This document shows, one piece after another, positions 60,661 through 64,000 of a stretch of DNA of 64,000 nucleotides. The DNA comes from Vanilla planifolia (lineage: Eukaryota; Streptophyta; Magnoliopsida; Asparagales; Orchidaceae), in assembly GCA_023846275.1 (NCBI GenBank), contig CM043868.1:5227153-5291152 (forward strand). The letters are read 5' to 3'. The notes beneath the pieces are model-generated. The model searched no databases, was not told the origin of the DNA, and was given only the letters and a program-made list of their open reading frames with translations. Position 1 is the first letter of the stretch. Every line of letters starts with the position of its first letter. A program made the translations under genes and the position numbers.

Positions 60661-62040
60661 AACAAGCTATTATATATGCAATTGTAAGCAATCATTTTAA
60701 AATAATCTTTAAATATTTGGAAAAATATTTTAAGCTATTTGGTAAAGTTTTTAAAATAGTTTTTGCTTGACTTTCTAACGACTATGACCAAAATTATTCT
60801 ATAAATACCTAACTATTATGAATAAAATGACTAATGAATGTAAACAAGACTAAATATCTCAAAAAAAAAATTGCATCATATTCTACTAATGTAAATTTCT
60901 TTTAGCAGTACTTATGACTTATGATTACTTAAAATTTCAAATTTTTTTAGCTATGTTTAATTTTTTTAAGCTTTTATTTTCTTATTTTTCTTCACAATTT
61001 TGAACTCTTTTTACCTTTCTATCATATAAACATAAAAAAAAATTGTATATTTTTATCAAAAATTTATTTCTTATTATATTTTTTTTGGGATAGGTAGCTG
61101 GATATTTGTGAAAGCCTGAGTTCGATTTGATCTCGAAAACAAAATCGAGTTGGGATAAGCTCGTAAAAGCTAAGGTTATAATTGAACCCACAAAACTAGT
61201 AAGTTGAAGATGAATCATAGGAAAAATCTTAAATAAAGTGAATCATAAGAAAAATTTTTAAGTTGTAACTTTTTTATTGGTAGTGTTTTTTTTTAATCTC
61301 GATAGAGGGAATGAACTTATGTTCTAGTTTGAATCAAACTATCTAAAAATTTTGGTGTACTATTTAAACTTTTATTTTTATATTTTTAATCATTAAAATT
61401 ATAAATTTATATATTTATAAATAAAAAATTTTATAAACATAAAATTATTTTTATAAATAGTTTTTAAAAATATAAATTTTTAAAATTAGTAAAAATATTT
61501 TAAAATCTATAATTCAACCCCTTTTTATTGGATTTGCTCACTCGTTTTCATTTCATAGTCATATAAGATAAATAGTAATAGTGATATGAGACGACCTATA
61601 TTAGTAAATGATATTGAACTAATCCAATATGTATTATAAGATTTTTTTTTCTTATTTATTTCATAATTTTTGATTGTGTATTATAATATGTCATTTATAA
61701 AACCTTAAAAGTTTTTAATTATTTATGCATAATTTTTTAAAGTTTTTTTAAGATGAGTATTTTATTATTTTACTTTTGAAAATGTATTTAATCTTATAAT
61801 TTTTTAAAGTCATGTTATTAAATGAAAAAGAAATGAGAATTGATTTGCTTGACATTGTTTTTTGAAAATATAACTTTGTTTTATCATGCATTTGCACACA
61901 CCTTAGGTTACGATCTAAATTTCTTCAGATTGTAATATGAAGATATCTGAATTATTATTTAGATCTATCTCTATCATCATTGTAATCTTTTATCTTAGAT
62001 TTTATTATATGATTCACCCTTATGTAGTATTCTATTAATT
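60661..62040. other. AT-rich gene-free stretch upstream of the zinc-finger gene
   Basis: No exon is recognised. Minus-strand frames such as 60982-61218 have no family motif. Runs of alternating T- and A-rich sequence dominate. Confidence 0.45.
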
Positions 62041-62046
62041 GACATG

Positions 62047-62053
62047 ATATAAA
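62047..62053 (+). promoter_or_regulatory. Possible TATA box for the TRAF-type zinc-finger gene
   Basis: ATATAAAGAG lies about 240 bp upstream of the first ATG. In this AT-rich region such a match can easily be chance. Confidence 0.25.
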
Positions 62054-62073
62054 GAGAGACAAAAATAACAAAT

Positions 62074-62208
62074 GTGTGATAATAACAAATTTTGAAACTG
62101 GAGCCTTTGTTTATGCCCTTGTTCTCATCGGTATGTCATCAGTGATAATAACTTAAATGTCATGTGATAATAACAAATATGTCATCAGTATTCTATCAAC
62201 TGGAGCCT
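62074..62208. repeat. Imperfect short duplication in the putative promoter or 5' leader
   Basis: TGTGATAATAACAAAT occurs at about 62075 and 62163, with a related GTGATAATAAC at about 62142. AACTGGAGCCTT occurs at about 62096 and 62199, and TATGTCATCAGT at about 62132 and 62179. Together they form two overlapping copies of a block of about 90-100 bp. Confidence 0.7.
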
Positions 62209-62291
62209 TCTCATTTGTCCTCCTTCAGATCATAGCTAATTTGGAAACTCTTTCACCGATTGCACGGAATTAGGCTTTTCACTACCTTCTT

Positions 62292-63252
62292 ATGTTCCGA
62301 GTAGCCAAACAAATGCCGATAGATCAGCTCCTTGTGGATGACGGCCCCGTCATGGACGATATCGGGTCCTACCAATGCGACCTTTGTGATGCCGAGCTCG
62401 TACACCAGATCGCACAGCTCATCCTTTCTGGGCTCTCTGCAGCCTGCGTCGATTCCACCACCGGTGACTTCTTTCGCAGTCCCGCCATGGTCGCCATCGA
62501 GCTACGCAAGGCGATGGTCGACTACATCACCCAACGGAGCGAGACCTGCATTTCCGAGACGCTTCTTCTGGCTCAAGAGGCCGACGGCGGTCTGGGTCGC
62601 CCTTTTGAGCAGGTTATTGACGACCCTGCTGAGATTGTGGCTTGTCTCATGGAGGACTTCGCTGCCACCAAACGTAATCTCCTCGGCCGCGTCTCAGGAT
62701 GGATTCTCAGCGACAGCCGTGAGGACAAGATTGATGATTTCGTTCAGGAGATGGAGATGAACCACTTTTGGATGATTGATCGCCGCGAAGCTGTTTCTGA
62801 GGTCCTCGTCCGAAACCTCGATTACAAGAATGAGTTCCACTGCTCGATGAAATTTGAAGGCGAACAGCAGCTTGCCGAGCACAAGTCTGTGTGCAGCTTC
62901 CGACCAGTGAAGTGCTCAAATTTGGGATGCAGGGTGAAGTTTTGTGCCGTGCATGAGGACCAGCACGACTCGGTTTGCGCCTACAAAGTATTGCCCTGCG
63001 ATCAGAAGTGTCCGGAGATGGTATTGAGGCGTGAGATGGATCGCCATTGCGTGACTGTTTGCACCATGAAACTGATGAATTGCCCCTTCTACCAGGTTGG
63101 ATGCCATTCTGCAATTCCACGGTGCACACTTAAAGAGCACTGTAGGAAAAATTTATTAGCCCATTTGATGTGTGTTCTACCGGTTGTTCACCGGAATGAT
63201 GAAGCATCAGAAGATGAGTGGAAAGAACATGCACGCTCGCTGGTTAAGGCAG
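62292..63252 (+). CDS. Plant TRAF-type zinc-finger protein, first coding exon (gene continues past window)
   Basis: About 320 residues are read from ATG 62292; an in-frame ATG at 62313 (MPIDQLL) is an equally possible start. The N-terminal block QCDLCDAELVHQIAQ, SGLSAACVDSTTGD and FRSP, then the middle block (KRNLLGRVSGWILSDSREDK, IDDFVQEMEMNHFW), match the plant TRAF-type zinc-finger family as I know it, for example Arabidopsis At1g09920. Residues about 184-283 are Cys/His-rich, with repeated C-x(n)-H-x(3-4)-C units (HDSVCAYKVLPCDQKC, RHCVTVCTMKLMNCPFYQVG), the TRAF-type zinc fingers used for protein binding. The exon is GC-rich with no defects. Homology ends near residue 318. The most likely donors are CAG/GTTTTA (after 63252) or CTG/GTTAAG (after 63242), and the open frame to 63311 is read-through into the intron. 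The biochemical role is not established. Confidence 0.9.
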
Positions 63253-64000
63253 GTTTTATTTGTTTCGTAGTTTGCTACAATACGCTAGCTTTTTGTTTGT
63301 CAATTAGATAGTGGATTATGCTTCCTGATTCACTTTATATTTGAATTTTAGACTTGAGGAGGTTGTAATCTTATTAGGGACATCATCACTGAATTTTAGG
63401 CGTATCATCCTTGACTTGATCTCTCAGTTTTATCCCTTTCAGTATTTTAGTTCAAGTAGTAGATTTGTGGATTATGCTTCGTTATATCTCGTTTGTATTT
63501 GATTGTTAGCGGAAATATTGTATCTCTACACTCTATATGTAATGATTGTCAGCTGCCACTATTTCCATGTTCCAGAGAGGTGAAATACTGAGGCCTGAAT
63601 GGTGTCTGTAAAAGTCATTAAGATTTGGCAAGTGAAGAGAGGAATGTTGGAGAGATGATTGAATAAAACACAAGGGTGTAGGTTTTCTCCTTTTTCATCC
63701 ACATATATATTCAATACTAAGTTTGGGAATAGTTGAAAGTAAATGTCATACAGTGGATGTGGGAGTAGATCTTTCTTTTTGGGACTCATTTCAGTCTTAG
63801 CATGTGGTCAATTCAGGTTGAGTATAGCTCTAACCTCTTGATCTGCAGCTTCTGTGCAAGCAGTCAAAGTTTCACACTCAAGATTCCACATGATCTTGAT
63901 GGATCCATCATCTTTAGCATGAAGAAGAATTTGGATAGCTCACACCTACAAGCCTTTTTTAGTTGTGTGGCATCTTTTTAGCATATGGATTGATTTGAAA
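63253..64000 (+). other. Start of the intron of the TRAF-type zinc-finger gene
   Basis: After the splice donor there is no continuation matching the family's expected Ala/Arg-rich C-terminal part on the plus strand up to 64000. The next exon therefore lies outside the window. The stretch is less AT-rich than the intergenic DNA. A short protein-like minus-strand frame lies at 63808-63939 (see findings). Confidence 0.5.

Overview
The window looks like nuclear DNA of a flowering plant, most likely a large, AT-rich and repeat-rich genome. A monocot is possible, because the two real genes are GC-rich islands in very AT-rich surroundings, but the sequence does not prove it. Nothing suggests a bacterial, organellar or viral genome. 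Two host genes can be supported. One is a ZCCHC10-type CCHC zinc-finger protein on the minus strand (CDS 11493-12275, with a proposed 5'-UTR exon near 17.6 kb). The other is the first coding exon of a plant TRAF-type zinc-finger protein on the plus strand (62292-63252), whose later exons lie beyond the window. Nearly everything else is transposable-element sequence of very different ages.

Layout: (i) 1-5107: a young Ty1/copia element (Pol open to its stop, polypurine tract, 3' LTR) inserted in the endonuclease domain of an older, stop-riddled L1-type LINE that ends in a poly(A) tail. (ii) 5.1-7.1 kb: a decayed minus-strand LTR of a Sirevirus-like copia family. (iii) 7.1-11.5 kb: AT-rich DNA without genes. 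(iv) 11.5-17.8 kb: the ZCCHC10 gene, with a proposed 5.2-kb 5'-UTR intron carrying two local tandem duplications. (v) 17.8-29 kb: AT-rich DNA, then a Sirevirus-like element (LTR, primer-binding site, gag) interrupted by an inverted solo LTR. (vi) 29.06-33.1 kb: a nearly full-length but completely decayed LINE on the minus strand. (vii) 33.6-42.2 kb: LTR fragments, a possible gypsy LTR, and a second Sirevirus-like LTR with primer-binding site and gag. (viii) 42.2-42.4 kb: a long compound microsatellite. (ix) 43.0-46.9 kb: a 1.6-kb head-to-head inverted repeat of an unidentified element, a minus-strand retrotransposon gag/protease relic, and a smaller inverted pair. (x) 47.2-51.8 kb: a third Sirevirus-like LTR split by a solo LTR and by a 5'-truncated LINE. 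(xi) 51.8-55 kb: more copies of the unidentified repeat, an LTR-like tract, and a chromovirus integrase tail. (xii) 57.4-58.4 kb: another LINE 3' end. (xiii) 58.4-62.2 kb: AT-rich DNA with one dispersed repeat. (xiv) 62.2-64 kb: the TRAF-type zinc-finger gene.

The most unusual structure is a recurring array of degenerate AT-rich dyads (roughly ATATGAT...ATCATAT) spaced about 75-110 bp apart. In the best-delimited copies it lies about 0.8-1.6 kb from the 3' end of a Sirevirus-like LTR, whichever way the LTR points. The second is the large inverted repeat at 43.0-44.7 kb. I did not find a convincing new multi-gene system. Most transposon calls are by-eye translations of decayed sequence, so boundaries given as round numbers are approximate.
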